A stretch of DNA of 64,000 nt from Vitrella brassicaformis. Lineage: Eukaryota; Sar; Vitrellaceae. Numbering within the stretch: the first letter of the stretch is position 1; every line of letters begins with the position of its first letter. Location: the NCBI GenBank assembly GCA_001179505.1, contig CDMY01000295.1, forward strand, positions 313,336 to 377,335, in the 5' to 3' direction. A program made the position numbers and the translations under genes. Shown here piece by piece: positions 36,036 through 49,345 of the stretch. The notes under the pieces are model-generated. The model was not told the origin of the DNA. It saw nothing but the letters and a program-made list of their open reading frames with translations, and ran no database searches.

Positions 36036-37565
36036 TGGTGGGGAGGGGGAGGGGTCTAGACACATACCCTGTGAGTTGGGTCGGTGGATGTAGTTCATCA
36101 TGGCGGCCGACAGGTGTGGCTCCGTCCACCTCGTCTTGACCTCCCGCACACCGTGCCGCGGGCGAGTCGACGCCACAGACTGCATCCATTGCCATCCAAC
36201 ACGCACACCAACACCACACCACACGTAAGTACCTCTCTCTGTGTCTCCCTCCCTGGGTGAGCAACACACACGGTCTTGCCTTGCCTGTGCGATGGCTTTG
36301 GTTCGTTTGCTGAATGTGTATGTGAGAGTTCGGTTTGCGAACTTGAGGTAGGCGCACTTGAAGTTGATCTCCAGCGTGTAGTGACGCTCAACTGCAGTGC
36401 ACACGAATCGAATCGGGTGGTATCTCATCTCATGTGTGTGTAGGTATGTTGTGTTGTGCTGTGTGGTGTGGTGGTTGTCAGACTGAGGTCGAGTATGGCC
36501 CTGAAGAGTGCGTCGAGGCCCGACTGCACCACCTGGGGAGGCAGGTAACAACCCGTCGCTATCGGAATGGGGTTCAAATACCTAGTGCACACACACAGTC
36601 ACACAATCACACACACACAATCCCCTCTGTCTCCCTCTGTCTGTCTGTCTGTCTGTCTGTCTCCCTCCCTCCCTCCCTCCCTCCGCCCCTCCCTCTGTCT
36701 GACGTCATATATTTCTGCTGCTGGTAGATGGATCCACAGTTGTGTTCTCGCCGGAACTCCTCCTTGCCAGGAAACCGGTGCAGCACCCCCTTGAGCTTCT
36801 CGTCCACATTGAAACACGCACGCGCCTCCAGGCCGTCGGGGCGGAGGTAGGTGGGCATGTCGGCGTACTGCATGCCGTCAGGGGCGGCCTGCTTGTGGGT
36901 GCGGTTGATGGGCTCGATGGCCGAGAGGGTGAACTCGTCTTTGGCCAGGACGCCGGTGCGATTGACGCGCACGATGTTCTCAAACATGAAGGTGCCTGCA
37001 GTGCCGGGCAGTGCAGTGCAGTGCACAGGGGCAGTGGAGTGAGTGGACATGATGTGTCTATAGGTCTGCAGTGAGGACACTGAGGACAGACAGCTGTACC
37101 GAAGTTGGGGATGTGGACGCTGTTGGCCTTCTCCATATTCTCTATGAGGTAGTCGCAAAACGCTGACAGACAGAGAGACGTCACTGCATTGAGTTGCATC
37201 TCAGAGTGGAGTGGCGTCTGGATGCCTTCTCACCGTCCCATATGAGCAGCAGCTGGCGGGTCGTGTCCATCGGCACCAAACCTTGGCTCGTCCGAGCTGC
37301 ACAGAACAGAACCAACTCAGAGGCAGTCAGTGTCTGCAGTGCCCGCAAATGCCTGTCTTGACGTGACGTACGCTGAGGCTCTGTGTGCGGCCCTGGGTAG
37401 ATGCGTGGGTTGGCCAGCACGAAATTCACCACTCCCCGGACTGCATGGGGCAGACAGAAATGGAGACAGGCAACGAGACGGGGTGTGCACCATGCTTCGA
37501 CGATGGCATGGGGCCTGCTTGAGCTCACTCTGAACCGTCGACTGCACTGGGTGGGACTGAATCAT
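35529..37565 (-). CDS. CCDC81-type HU-domain protein
   Basis: Multi-exon gene with ATG at 37565 in good context (GCCGCCATG) and stop at 35529. Exon 1 (MIQSHPVQSTVQ) splices in phase to IRGVVNFVLANPRIYPG. The core is the CCDC81 pattern: LLLIWDGEKAFCDYLIENM...VHIPNFGTFMFENIV, equivalent to the IWD...IPGFGTF HU-like fold, then a second module, PIPIATGCYLPPQVVQSGLDALFRAILDLSL, with ERHYTLEINFKCAYLKFANRTLTYTF. An Ala/Glu/Gly/Lys-rich tail ends DTQQLHQGDGASPH. CCDC81-like proteins carry bacterial-HU-like domains and are associated with centrosomes and cilia. Family assignment is by remembered motifs; the ciliary role is known for the family, not shown here. Same strand as the methyltransferase upstream, 157 bp apart. 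Confidence 0.7.
35949..36040. repeat. CT/TG microsatellite block in an intron
   Basis: A compound repeat of CT runs (35949-36018) followed by a TG run (36019-36036), within an intron of the CCDC81-like gene. On the coding (minus) strand it reads CA then GA. Confidence 0.85.
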
Positions 37566-37722
37566 GGCGGCGACGAAAGCGAGAAGGCAGAAGACTGGGG
37601 GCCCCCGGGGGCGGCCCGCCGTCTTGGCGAGGATCGCATCACGACGTGTCCTAGAAGCTTCCTTCTGCGCACGATATATCAGAGATTTGCATGTAGGTAC
37701 GGCGGGTGCCTCATGGCCTGCC

Positions 37723-38983
37723 TCATGGCGTCCTGTCGTCCTTGGTGTACACGTACAAGGACCACTGTTCATGATACACACACCTCACCCCACTCACTCC
37801 GCTCACGCCCCCTCCCTCGCCCACCACCCCTTTCGGCAGCGGCCACAGCAGTGACACCACGCACCGTAGAGCGGCCGACTCAAACAGAGATGCAAACAGG
37901 TCAGTCAGCTGCTCCAAGGCCTCCGGCAACAGATACACAAAGCTGCATTGCATTGCACACGTACACACAGATGCGCATGTATGTCATCAGACACGCAAGC
38001 AACAAGTGAAGTGCGTTTGCGTGTGTGATGTGCAGATCAGTCGGCCTACATGATGGTGGTTTTCTTGAGCCTCTCCTCTACAGCTGTATCGAGGAGGTTG
38101 CCGACCTCCATCACCACCTCACCAGCCGCGGGAGGCTGGCCCTCAGGCCGCACCGGGACACCAGCTGCCTTGGCCCTGTCAACCGCTTTGCCGATGAGCG
38201 CCTCGTCAAGGTCAATGCCCCAACCTGACGTGCACACACACACACACGCACACACACGTAGGGCTGAAATCTCACTTGGCCGTTGATGCGATGCGATGTC
38301 ATGCGATGCGATGCGATATCATTTTGTCCGGACCGGCGCATTTGAATCTTCTGACGCATTCGATGACCACTCGGCCATCGCCGCAGCCCAGGTCAGCCAC
38401 GATGTCGGACGGCTGGACGTCCAGCAGACTCATCAGGCCCTCCAGCTTGGCCTCTGACGTCGCCCTGCAGACAGACAGACAGACAGACAGGCACAACACA
38501 CCCATTCATTGATGGCCAGACAGGTGTAGTGTGGTGTCATCGTATGTGTGCTCCTTACTGATATGGCGAGATGAAGCCCTGAGAGTCCCAACCTGACACA
38601 GACAGCGGGAAAGCAGCAAGAGAAACAGACACACATTCGTCCATTCAGCTGGCTGACACGGACCGGGATTCCATGTCCGTCCGGTCTTCACCGTCTGAGT
38701 AGACCTGTTCGAAGCCCAAGTGGACAGAGAACACACACGGAGATGGATGGGCGAATGGTTTAATCTTCGTCGTCCGTTCCATTTGCTCACTCACCAGGTC
38801 AGGTTTGGTGCCCTGGAACGGCATCCAGTTTGCGTCATGATCGCTCTCAGCATCGCCTCCATCTGGCACAGCACCACCGTCCGGGCCGTCATCTGCGTGA
38901 TCTCTCTGCAGATTCTCCATCGAGAGCCTTCCTTCGGCAGCCTGAGGTGCGCCAAAACGGTATCGCGAAACGATCGGATTCAT
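37723..38983 (-). CDS. Class I SAM-dependent methyltransferase
   Basis: About six exons. ATG 38983 begins MNPIVSRYRFGAP; a GTG-initiated frame just upstream is ignored. An acidic N-terminal stretch (ESDHDANW, YSDGEDRTDMES) precedes WDSQGFISPYQATSEAKLEGLMSLL. The catalytic signature is DIVADLGCGDGRVVIECVRRF (motif I), then GWGIDLDEALIGKAVDRA (motif post I). After MEVGNLLDTAVEERLKKTT comes FVYLLPEALEQLTDLFASLF and a final VSLLWPLPKG...WSLYVYT. The pattern resembles the FAM173/ATPSCKMT-type lysine methyltransferases and related small ones (DLGSGDGR, then a hydrophobic YLLPEAL strand). One junction, between SRSVSAS and WDSQG, could not be phased with certainty. Substrate unknown. Confidence 0.8.
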
Positions 38984-39156
38984 CTTTTGCGAGCTCAATG
39001 CATGCACGACGTACAGGCCTGGGGTGTCTGTCTATCTCTCTGTACAAACGGCCTCGATCAAGCAGATCTCACAGACAGGCACCTTCACACAGAAATAAAC
39101 CGGACCTAGACCTCATTGCTCGAGCCTAGCCTGACTGTCACCACCACTAAGGCACA

Positions 39157-39182
39157 CGAACGAACGAACGAACGAACGAACG
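39157..39182. repeat. CGAA tetranucleotide repeat
   Basis: A CGAA run, followed by GGAC/CGGA units to about 39200, in the 294-bp gap between RPC2 and the methyltransferase. Confidence 0.85.
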
Positions 39183-39277
39183 GATGGACGGACGGACGAA
39201 CGAACCACCGCAACCCTCGGGCAGTGCAGTGCAGTGCACACCTGTGGCTTGCCTTGCCACGGCATCCATCGATCATT

Positions 39278-42200
39278 TCATTTGGCCTTGAGCCTGAGCT
39301 TGGGGCACACATTCATCGACTGCAGCTCCTGTAACACACACACAGAGAGGGAGGCCACCGCACACACGCATGTCAGTCACACGGTGAGATGGCCTGTGTC
39401 GGTCCGTTCGTATCCGTCCGTCCGTCCGTCCCTCCCTCCCTCCCTCACCTGGAAGAGCAGTTTGCAGGCGTAGGGCATTTTGATGGCGGCGACCTTCTCG
39501 CCCGACTTGCAGTAGGGACACCAGCCGGCGTAGCCAATCAAACCACACTCTGATCAATTGGATTATTTGACGGGATGGGAGGGATGAGCAAGACACACCA
39601 CACACACAGGTGTGTCTGTGGTGCGGTGCTGTATGGTGTGGTTGTGGTGTGGTGTGGTGCGCACCTCGGCACACGGACGCCTCGAAGATGTCCGAGCTGA
39701 TCATGAGGCGCTCCATCAGCAGGTTGGACGCACTGCACACAACACATCACAGCAGAAAGCAAAAGCACCAGCCAGTGTCAAGATGGATCGGATCGATGTG
39801 GCTGGCTGTGGTGTATGTATCAGTCAGTCAGTGTGATTCGATTCGCACCGCACCCGTATGCGACGAGGCAGTCTCTCTCCATCTCTCCAAGCCGCAAGCC
39901 GCCCTCCTTGGAACGACCCTGCACCACACACACACCGCACACAGCCACCCACAGCCAATCAGCCACACACACAATTATGTCATGTGTGTCGGTGTCGGTG
40001 AGGTGACTGTGTGCTGTGCTGTGCATACTGTTGTGGGTACCTCAGTGGGCTGTCGTGTGAGGATTTGCCTTGGCCCCCGTCCCCTGGCGTGCATTTTGTC
40101 CTGGACCATGTGTTTGAGTTTCTGGTAGTAGACCGGGCCCACGAAGATGTAAGTGCTCAGGGCCTCCCCGGTCACACCAGAAGTCAAGTACTCCTGTCGG
40201 CACACAAGACAGACAAGACGAGACAAGACCACACAGACACACAGACAGACAGACAGACAGACAGACAGATCGACCCACACGCAATGCACTGCACGCCGCG
40301 ATCACTTCCGCGGCAAGATAGAGATCTCACCTTGCCGGAGTATGAGAAGCCGTAGCTGATCAGGATCTCACCAATGTCTGACCAAACACACACACACACA
40401 CACGGACACGTGCAGTGCAGCACAGCCACAGCAAGGACGAAGCGGAGGTTCTGCGCTGCGCACGGATTGGACTGCCCGGCGTGGCGTACCGTACCCTTGA
40501 CAGAAGTGCCTCCGAATGCGGTGCCGTACTTGAACTTGCCGTCGCACAGGGCCGACTTGCCCGCTATCAGCTCGATCATCTTGCCCACAGTCATGCGAGA
40601 AGGGAAGCCTGGCAGGCACACACAACCACAATTACACACAGAAAGAGAGAGATGGATCCCTGTTCTGAGTGCAACGGATCGATGGATGGATGGATAGATG
40701 GATGGATGGACCGACCATGAGGGTTCATGATGAGGTCGGGGCAGAATCCGGCGTCGTTGAATGGCATGTCCTCCTGGTTGACGATCAACCCCACCACGCC
40801 CTTCTGCCCGTGACGCGACGAGAACTTGTCACCCAACTCGGGGCGCCGCGTCTGACGCAGAATCACCTGCACGATATATGGAATGGGTGGAACGACCGAC
40901 CGACGGATGCAGGGCAAGGCGCCACACCACACAGACAGACAGACAGACAGATGGGGAGAAGGCCATGTGGGTGTGGTGGATGGCTGCGTGCCGTGCCTTG
41001 TAGATGGTGGTGTCCTCGTCGTTGGTGGTGAGGATCACACGATCCACATAGGAGGGGACGGTCGTCTGCATACACAGACACGTAGAGACAGACAGACAGA
41101 GAGGAGAGGCACTAATGTGTGGTGTGTGCTTCTGAGTGCGTGTGTGTTGGCAATATATTCAATTCACCCTGTATGTGACGGGTGTGGGTTTGAAGTCCTT
41201 GGGGTCCACCTTGTTGAGGTCGATCCGCGCCTCACGCGTGTTGGTGGGGGAGTACTGCACGAACCACGTCAGACAGACAGACAGACAGACATGACACAAC
41301 TCTCTCTCGTACTACGAGATGACCTGACTGACCACCAGGATTCGTGTCTGGTCTGCCCGTCATCTGGGTGTTTCACTGCTGACTGACCTTGTTGATGTAG
41401 ATCTGCCCGTCTTGTACCTGACAGACACTCACACAATGACAACCAAACAATTGCCAACACTGTGTCTGTCATGCATGTCTGGCTGCCCTTAAAGCTGCCT
41501 ATGCATTGCTATCGATCCGACCATTTCTCCGACTCTGCAGACGCCGTCGTCGTCGAGTATGTCGAACTTGCGCGGCACACCCGTCGTGCGGGCGTGCTTA
41601 CGACCGCCAGCCAACTGATATCGGTCACAGAGATTACATAGTCGCATGCAGGTGTCCATGTGTGTTGCCGTGTGTGTTGTGTTGCCCTCCCTGTGACCGA
41701 CCATTCTGGACTGTGCCGGCATCTGTGGTGGGGGGAAGACGCGGTCCTGCGTGCCGTTGGAGTAACGCGACAACGGAGTGCTGTACCTGCAGGCATCAAG
41801 GAATTGACAGACAGCACCACACACCTACCAGAGATGCTCGTGCGTGTGTATGTGTGTGTGTGTGTCACAGGTACCTACCTTCTGAGAACGTAGCATCGTC
41901 CGAATCCCCTGTCGAGGCTGGCACGGTTCATGATGATGGCGTCCTCGATGTCATACGCCTGCATTGCACGGTATCAGAAACAACACAACATACATAGGTA
42001 CGCCAGTCTGTCCATGTCTCTCTTCTGTCTGGTGTGGTTGCGGTCCGGTTGGTACCGAGTAGCTCATGATGGCGACGCTGGCGTTCTGGCCGGCAGGCAG
42101 CTTCTCGAAGTTGATAAGCTCTGCCAACACGCACACACACATGGGTGTGTGTGTGTGGATCTCACTGACGTACCTACCGATGGTTTTGGTTTTGCAAAGA

Positions 42201-44783
42201 GGTTTTTGCGGGTAGACGAGGAGGTAGAGCAGCGTGTCGCACCGTGCGAACTGGTTGGTGGCGATGGCCCCCATGGCCTGCTTGCCCATGGCACACTGGT
42301 AGGTGTTGCGCGGACTCTGGTTGTGGTGGGGGTAGGGGATGAGCCCCGACACGACCCCCATGATGGTCAGCGGGTCAATCTCCAGGTGAGTCGTCTCCCT
42401 ATGTATGACACACAACCATAACCACACACACGAACATCCACATGTGGTACATAAGACACGGATGCAGTTCATTTCCTTTCACCACGGCTCTCTCGGCTCA
42501 CCTACCTCTCGATATCGGTTTCTCTGAGGGCGATGAGCAGGTTGTTCTCCTCATTGACGTCAATCCACTCCAGTATGCCCTAATCACACCACACCACACC
42601 ACACCCAACAACACACAGCGATCCACCCAGCCCCACACAGCACAAGCCTTCCCTCTCCCGTACACACCTACCGTCCTGAGGAAGTCGTCAAAGTTCATCT
42701 GTCCGTCTCTGAGCATGTCTAGGTGTGTGCCTGTGAGTGTGGGTTTGCCCCTGTCGACGATGATGAGTGGGCGGCACAGCCGGCCGCCGTCAGAGGCGAT
42801 GTAAATGGCGCGGTGGGCCTCGTTGTCGTACACCGACACAAACTCCCCGACCTGCAGCATTCGCACACACACAGACACACACACACACAGACACACACAC
42901 GCAGCGCAGAGAGAGACAGAGATTTCTGTCTGTGTGGGGAGGGGGTCCCAGGGGTGAAGGAAGGTTTGTTACCTTCCTTACCTACCTTGCCCCTTCTCCT
43001 GAGTGTCCGTAGGTTCTTCATGAACTGCTTCGGCCGCCGGTGTACGCCCATCAGCAGACCATTCAGAAACACCAGATACGTCCCTGACCAAGGACAAGGC
43101 CAAGACCAACAAACACACCATAAACAAGGAGAACAGATGGATGACCACCTACCTACCCAACATGTATCTGTTTGTATGCACCGCCCCCTCCCAACCAAAC
43201 CTGGCGAGTGCAGTTCTTCCCCCCCGATGGCGCCCGCGTCCTCGACACCGAGCGAGATACACAGCCGCTGCAGCGGCTGCGCATTCTCGTCCTGCGTCAC
43301 GTGCGTCATCAAACTGACACAACACAACACAGCACAGCACAACACAACACACATGAGCTCGTTCTTTGGGTGCCATACTGCTGCGTGGCGTTGTGTGGTG
43401 GCGCACCTGAGGTTTTTGACGAGTCCGCATGACTCTCCTTCTGGCGTGTCGCACGGACACAGCATGCCCCACTGACTCGGCTGCAGCGCACGGGGACCGG
43501 ACACCTGTTGGGGGGCGTGCAGACAAACACAGGTAGGTGGAGATAGAGATAGAGAGGGACAGAGGGACGACTTGGCTGGTCTGCATCGGCGCATTGGTGG
43601 GGTGCCTGCTTTCACCTTTCTGGATTTCTCGAACTGAGAGTTGACGCGCGTCATCATGCCCAGAGCGGCTATGTACGACAAACGAGACAACACCTGCACA
43701 ACACACACACACACAAGACAGACATACACACACCACTCTCCCTCCCTCCCTCTCCTCAGTTGATCTCACTCACTTGTGCGACTCCCGTCCGTTCCATTTT
43801 GAATCGTTTGATGTTCCAGTTGCCGCTGCTGATGGCGTGCTGCATGCCACGCGTGATGAGGTCCGTGGGCGGCGAGCGGAAGATGTCGGGCGGCTGGATC
43901 GAGTCGCGCGCCTTGCTCGAGGAAGCCAACGACTGGTGGTACTTGGACAACATCTGGTCGGCCTGACGCTTGATCTACATGACACACACAGACACAGACA
44001 CACACACAGACACAGACACAGACACATGGGCGGGGAGGTGCGGTGGGGACATGTCTGTGTGGTGTGGGTACGTCGCTGTTGAATCGTTTGAAGAGGTCTT
44101 CGAACAGGAGTGCGATGAGCTGCCCCGCCAGCTCCAGCCGCTTGTTGCCGTAGTAGTCCTTGTCGTCCATCAGGGTGCGGTCCACCACCGCGTCTAACAC
44201 GCGACGCACCATCAGACACAAAAACCTAAGAGAAGAACACACTCAGACATTGACACACCGTTAGCGAACGCATTTCATTGCGTCGGGAGAGCCTGTTCGT
44301 TCTTGTCTGACGTGCTGTGCTGCGCTGCGTACCTGAGCTTTGGTCCGAAGTCGCTGCCGCTAGTCTCGATGTGCGACAGCACCAACCTGTAGATAAAGAT
44401 TAGATTGACACACAACGGACGGGACGGATGGCTCTTTAGGCTGGATGGATGGACACATTTGTCTGTCTACGCACCCACCCCACCGACCTGTGTAGTGCCT
44501 CCAGCGCCTCATCCGCCTGCTGCTGGGCCTTGATCAGCGCTGATGACTTCTGATCAAGGGAGGGAGGGCAACACACATGGGAATGGGAAGTACCGGATTG
44601 ATTGTTGCTCTCGCCCCACTCACCGCTCCGGCTTGTGTGGCGGACGCGCCAGCAGTGCTACGTTGGTATGCGGTCCTCTGGCGGTACTTGAGCCGCTGAC
44701 CCAGGTATATCAACGCCGCATGCTGACTCAACACACCTGATAGATCGGTGGAGGGTGGGATGGATGGATGGATGGAGGGATGG

Positions 44784-44817
<34 letters not shown>

Positions 44818-46147
44818 GAAGAAGCGATGTTGCGCGTAGCTAATGCGTGTGTCGTACTTGCGTTGTGCGCGTCCTGGATGGACAAGCTGAGCCCCTCGTA
44901 GTGGTGGCGCTTGGTGCCCACCTACACACACAGAAAGAGAGGGAGAGGAGAGGGAGCCGTGTACACCAGACCAGACACCAGACAGACAGACAGCCACCCA
45001 GCCCAGCCCAGCCACAGGTTCAACCTGTGCTGACTGACTGACCATTTGCACGATTTCCTGGTCCGTTTCCATGCCCATGGCCTTGAGTACGATGGTGATG
45101 GGTATGTCCTCTGTGAAGGTGCTGTGGCGCATGTAGAGCCGGTTGTTCTTGTGCACCACCATGGTGCGGCTCTTGTTGTCCGTCGTCGCCGACGTCACCA
45201 CCGCACACACGTTGTGCTTAGGGTCAGTCTCGACGATGATGCGATTCTTGCTGAGCTGCTCCTGCATCAGGATCACCTGCACACACACACAATGCGCCGC
45301 GCCCTGTACGTGACTTGTGTCTGTTTTGATGCCATGTGTGTGCAGACTGACTGGCTGGCTGACCTTTTCGGTGCCCTTGATGATGAAGTATCCGCCCGGG
45401 TCGTAAGGGCACTCGCCCAACTGCTGCATGGCCTCGTGGCTCTTGCCGTGCAGCACACAGATGCAGCTGCGGAGCATGATGGGCAGCCGGCCGATCTCTG
45501 CATGTCTCTTGACCACGATCTGGTTGCCGCGGATGTACTCGACGTCCACCAGGATGGGCGCGGAGTAGGTGATGTCCCGGATGCGGCACTTCATTGGCGT
45601 CAGCGTCTCGCGCGACATGGCCAGGTCAGAGTAGGTCGCCACACCCACATGGACGTTCGTGTACCTGCCATCCATCCAGCCATCCCACCACACGCACACA
45701 TACATTCTGTGTGTGTGCGTGTGGTGCCCCTTGGTTGGCTGACTGACTTGAGGTAGAATTTGGCGTCGGCTTCGCTGGTGACGAGGCAGTTGGATTTGGC
45801 CCTGACGATCTCCTTCATCTCGACATTCACAAAGTGGTTGTAGCTGTCGATGTGCTGCTTCACCAGCCCCCGCGCCTGCAGAAACGCCGGCAGCAGATTC
45901 CACTTCTCCTGTGGTGGGCCACACACCACACATACACACACACACACAGCAGCAGATTCAGTCAACGTTCATGCATCCTGGTATGTTGTCTGTCTGTCAC
46001 GAGTGGTCTCACCCCGATGTCAGAGATTGGCCTGGCAGCTTGGAAGACCGACGGCTGGTCTTCGCCCTCATGCTGCATGTCCTCATCGGCCTCGTCGTCC
46101 TCCTCCGGCAGGGAAAATCGCACACGCTTGGCCCGCTTCCCAAACAT
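39278..46147 (-). CDS. RPC2: RNA polymerase III second-largest subunit
   Basis: Intron-rich gene (more than 20 exons) from ATG 46147 to the stop at 39278-39280. It catalyses nucleotide addition in RNA polymerase III together with the largest subunit. Recognisable blocks in order: [114 protein letters not shown] (typical of Pol III, not Pol II). Further on are [44 protein letters not shown] near 40800, [12 protein letters not shown] near 40520, and a C-terminal zinc region [18 protein letters not shown] ending KLRLKAK. All expected blocks are present, so it looks intact. It is divergent from the F-box-like gene at 46614. Confidence 0.95.
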
Positions 46148-46613
46148 CGCGAGTGGTCGCCGGCCAATAGATCCGCGGCTGCTGCTGCAGCCAGCCTTCG
46201 ATTGGCCCTTTGAAAGCGCCTTATAGAGCTGGAGAGTCCATCATAAGCGTGACCCCAAGCTGACACAGATCTTTCAAGAGATGTGGCGAATGAAAGATGC
46301 TGGTGCTTCAGATGGTCGTCAGAGCTTCCAACGGGCACCCATACTGGGAAAAAGGCGCCACTTTCAGAAAAGCTCGCAAAGGCAGAGCGAGGAAGAAGGC
46401 GCCGGGGCTTTGATGAGCATCTCACACATCAGCAGCTCTCAGTCGCTACCCCTTTCTGTCTGGTGCCGCTCATTCGTCGACCTTCCCGGAAGATCTCTCA
46501 CTTCGCACTGAAGTTCGCAGCAGGGCTTTTCGGCTTTCTGCTGCCGTCGAGGCTTGAAGACGTCCCCTCTCAGCGCGGCTGCCCTACACAAGCCAGATTC
46601 ACTTCATCGCCGC
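46148..46613. promoter_or_regulatory. Bidirectional promoter interval
   Basis: This 466-bp stretch lies between divergent RPC2 and the F-box-like gene. It holds agacgtcccctctcagc (46559-46575), an exact repeat of 2303-2319 in another head-to-head interval, with weaker similarity for about 20 bp upstream (ctgctg...gagg). Confidence 0.45.
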
Positions 46614-48985
46614 ATGACGGGGACGGACCAGGACCCTTCGCACATCCCTTCAAAACGGCCTCGTGTTGAGGCGAAAGATGTCCCGCCCGTTCACGGTCAT
46701 CGCCTAGCTGGAGCCATCCGCCGTAACGATGCTCTCAGCTGGTTCGTGGAGCGTCTCTTCCAGCAGAGCATGCTGTTCATGGAGGTGCTGGGCCTGTTAT
46801 CTTTTGTGGAGTGCGTTCGTCTGGCCGAGCTATGCCGCACCGTCCATGCGGCGCTCTGCGACTTCATTGAGGTGGTACGGAGCAGCACCTGCAGTGCACT
46901 TCCTGCCCTCTCCGACCAGAGGACCGTCCAGCACATCGTTATTCTGCTTCCGCCGACATCGCTAGCCACCAGCGAGTACCTGAGCGAGGAAGGTCGGCTG
47001 GGCGATGCGCTCAGAGAACGGCTGACTCGAACTGTCAAGACAGTCACAATAACCCAACCCATGGAGGTCAAGCCCCCTGCCCCGTGGAGCCGCCACCTGT
47101 TGGCTCTGCCCCGTCCCCTTGAGTCCACGTCGTTCGAGCACGTCAAGTCGATAAGGACCAACACAGCAGACGGCTTTGTCTTCTTGCATCGCCAGTGCTT
47201 CGAGTTCCCGGCCCTGGAGAGCCACAGTGGTTCACTGATGCCGCACGACGCTCTCCTCGACATCGACAAAGAGTTCGACAGGGACGAGGCCATCGGAGGG
47301 CCTGAGGATGCGTGTGATCGGTGCGAGGACTATTTCGATCTCAGCCTGCTTGATGCCGTGGTCAGTGGCATGGTGACCCGTTGCCCTACACTGACGCACG
47401 TCGATGTCTGGCCCATCCACGCCCGGATGGACAGGACGATCGAGGCCATTGGGGGTCTTCTCCAAGTCGAGCACCTTGGTCACCTCCTCCTCTTCGACAC
47501 GCTGGATGGACCTCGAAATCGTTCGGTCCTGAAGGCACTGCGGTCGATCAGTGGACTCGCGCCCCTTCCTGCTGGCAAGAAGCGGATCCTACGTTTGTGG
47601 TGCTCCCTGTCCACAACCCCGTCGCAGCCCGCGGTTTTCCTTCCATTGAGAGATGATGATGGTGACTCGCTGACGCCCGACACGCTGCAGCTGGTGCTGG
47701 ATGTGGAGGAGAGGGGATGGTGTGTGGCCTTCGACGGTGGGAGGAGCGAGCTGTGCTGCGCTCATGTTCTCCATCATCATCTGCCCTTTTTCGACGATTT
47801 CGCCCATTTCGACGATTTCGAGCCGCCCCGTCCTACTGCCGAGTTGCAGCAGCGGATTGTGTCGTGTGTACAGCGGCACGCGGCAGCCAGCCAGGTGGTG
47901 CAAGTGAAGTACTTGTCTGACGGCACACCAATTAGCGACGCATTCCGGCCTCTTCGCTTTGACTCAGCCAGGGTGCTGGTGGCTGGCCACGGCGCCCTCA
48001 CAATGAGAGCGGCTGACGACAAGAGGTTTCGAGCAATCCCAAACTGGCTGGGCGAAGACGGGGCACTGGCTGGCGTCTGCCAACTCCGGCTTGACCGAGT
48101 GGGTGTCACTGGGGGTCCGAGCCCGTCCTACCATTGTCGTCCTCTTGTGGGGCGTGCCACGGCCTTCGCACGTCGCCCAAACAATCTGAGCCGCCTGCTG
48201 CAGCGCCTCACTCTTGGCCGCGCCCCGCAGACCTCGTTCTCAAGCGTCAAGATGCAGTACGTGACGGGAGAGATGGTGGCCGAGTGCCTCTCGTACCTGC
48301 CTGCGAACACCCGCATCGACCACCTCGAGATCAAGGGCTGCATGGAGACCGACGAGCTCAGCAAATCCGACAGCGGCTGCCCCAATCCTGCCGCCGAGAG
48401 AGTGCTGACCTTCGCCCCCGCCCACCTCACTCGCCACTACCCACCCGTCAAGACCATCAGCATCGACCTCCGCCATCAGCCCTTCGATGATGACGATGAA
48501 GAATGGTTCGGGGTCGATGACCTGGAGGAGGTGTCGCCGGCCGTCCTGAGCCGTGTGTACCGGCTCTTGCATGAGTGCCGGCCAGTGGAAGGGACGGTCA
48601 AGGGCGTCCTCATGAAGGCGGCGTGGTTCGACCAGCCGTGGGATGAGGAGTGGCTCAAGACGCAGGTCAGTGAGGGCTGGGGCGACGATCCTACTCATCA
48701 CATTTCGTGTGTTGTTGTGCCCTCGCGTCGTGTCAGATTGTGTTAATGTATCGCCACCCGAACCACGGCCGATTCTACCACTGTGAGGCGACCCAGCTGG
48801 AGGTGCTGCACCAGCCCAAGATCTCTGTATTCCACTACGACTACCCCCTCTGGGGAGAGGAAGCGAGGGAGGACCTGCGTCAGCATCCGAGCGACCACAT
48901 GGTGAAGTTTGATTTGGTGGTGCGCCGCTCATCTGGTCGCTCGTCAGAGCTCACCCAGCCGCCCATCACTGACTTTATGTTGTGA
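46614..48985 (+). CDS. F-box-like orphan protein
   Basis: Two exons in phase (46614-48665, 48737-48985) encode 766 aa. The ATG at 46614 is chosen because the frame opening at 46554 begins with TTG. A basic stretch (SKRPRVEAKD) resembles a nuclear signal. Residues about 40-95 (LFMEVLGLLSFVECVRLAELCRTVHAALCDF) have the F-box pattern of a hydrophobic helix pair. The rest is a long alpha/beta region with regularly spaced Leu-rich strands (YLPANTRIDHLEIKGC, VRVLVAGHGALTM) that could be degenerate leucine-rich repeats. If correct, it would be an SCF-type ubiquitin ligase adaptor with unknown target. No close family is recognised. It is divergent from RPC2. Style and length resemble the gene at 49.3 kb and the fragments at 55-63 kb. 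Confidence 0.7.
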
Positions 48986-49345
48986 GAGGGTGCTGCAGTA
49001 GTGGCGTCGAGTGCGAGATGGATGGAGTGAGTGCGTGTGTTCCTTTCGGACGGGCATCGTTGAGTGTCTGTGTTGTCGTCGACTGATATGTATATGGATG
49101 GACTCATCGGCAGCATAGTCAAAGTGTTTTGTTCCTCCATGATTGATTCACATGTACCACTACACGACACCCGCACATGTCACTCCATTCATGCATAACC
49201 TGACAGACATGAACAGCAGGCGGGAACGCAAGCGCCGCGCGCGTTTGTCGTAAATTTAAATTGGAAATCCTGGCCTCCCTCTCTTTTCCGCTCGCTTTTC
49301 CTCTTTCCTGCTTCAATCTTTCTTCCCACCAGCTGTTGCTCAACC
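48986..49345. other. Intergenic interval between co-directional genes
   Basis: This 360-bp stretch contains an AT-richer segment (49245-49270, aaatttaaattggaaat) and a pyrimidine-rich run (49270-49330) just before the next start. The latter is a plausible core promoter. No gene is seen. Confidence 0.45.

Noticed and set aside
36565-36590. ggttcaaatac as a tRNA T-arm
   Set aside because: No acceptor stem, anticodon arm or D arm can be built around it.
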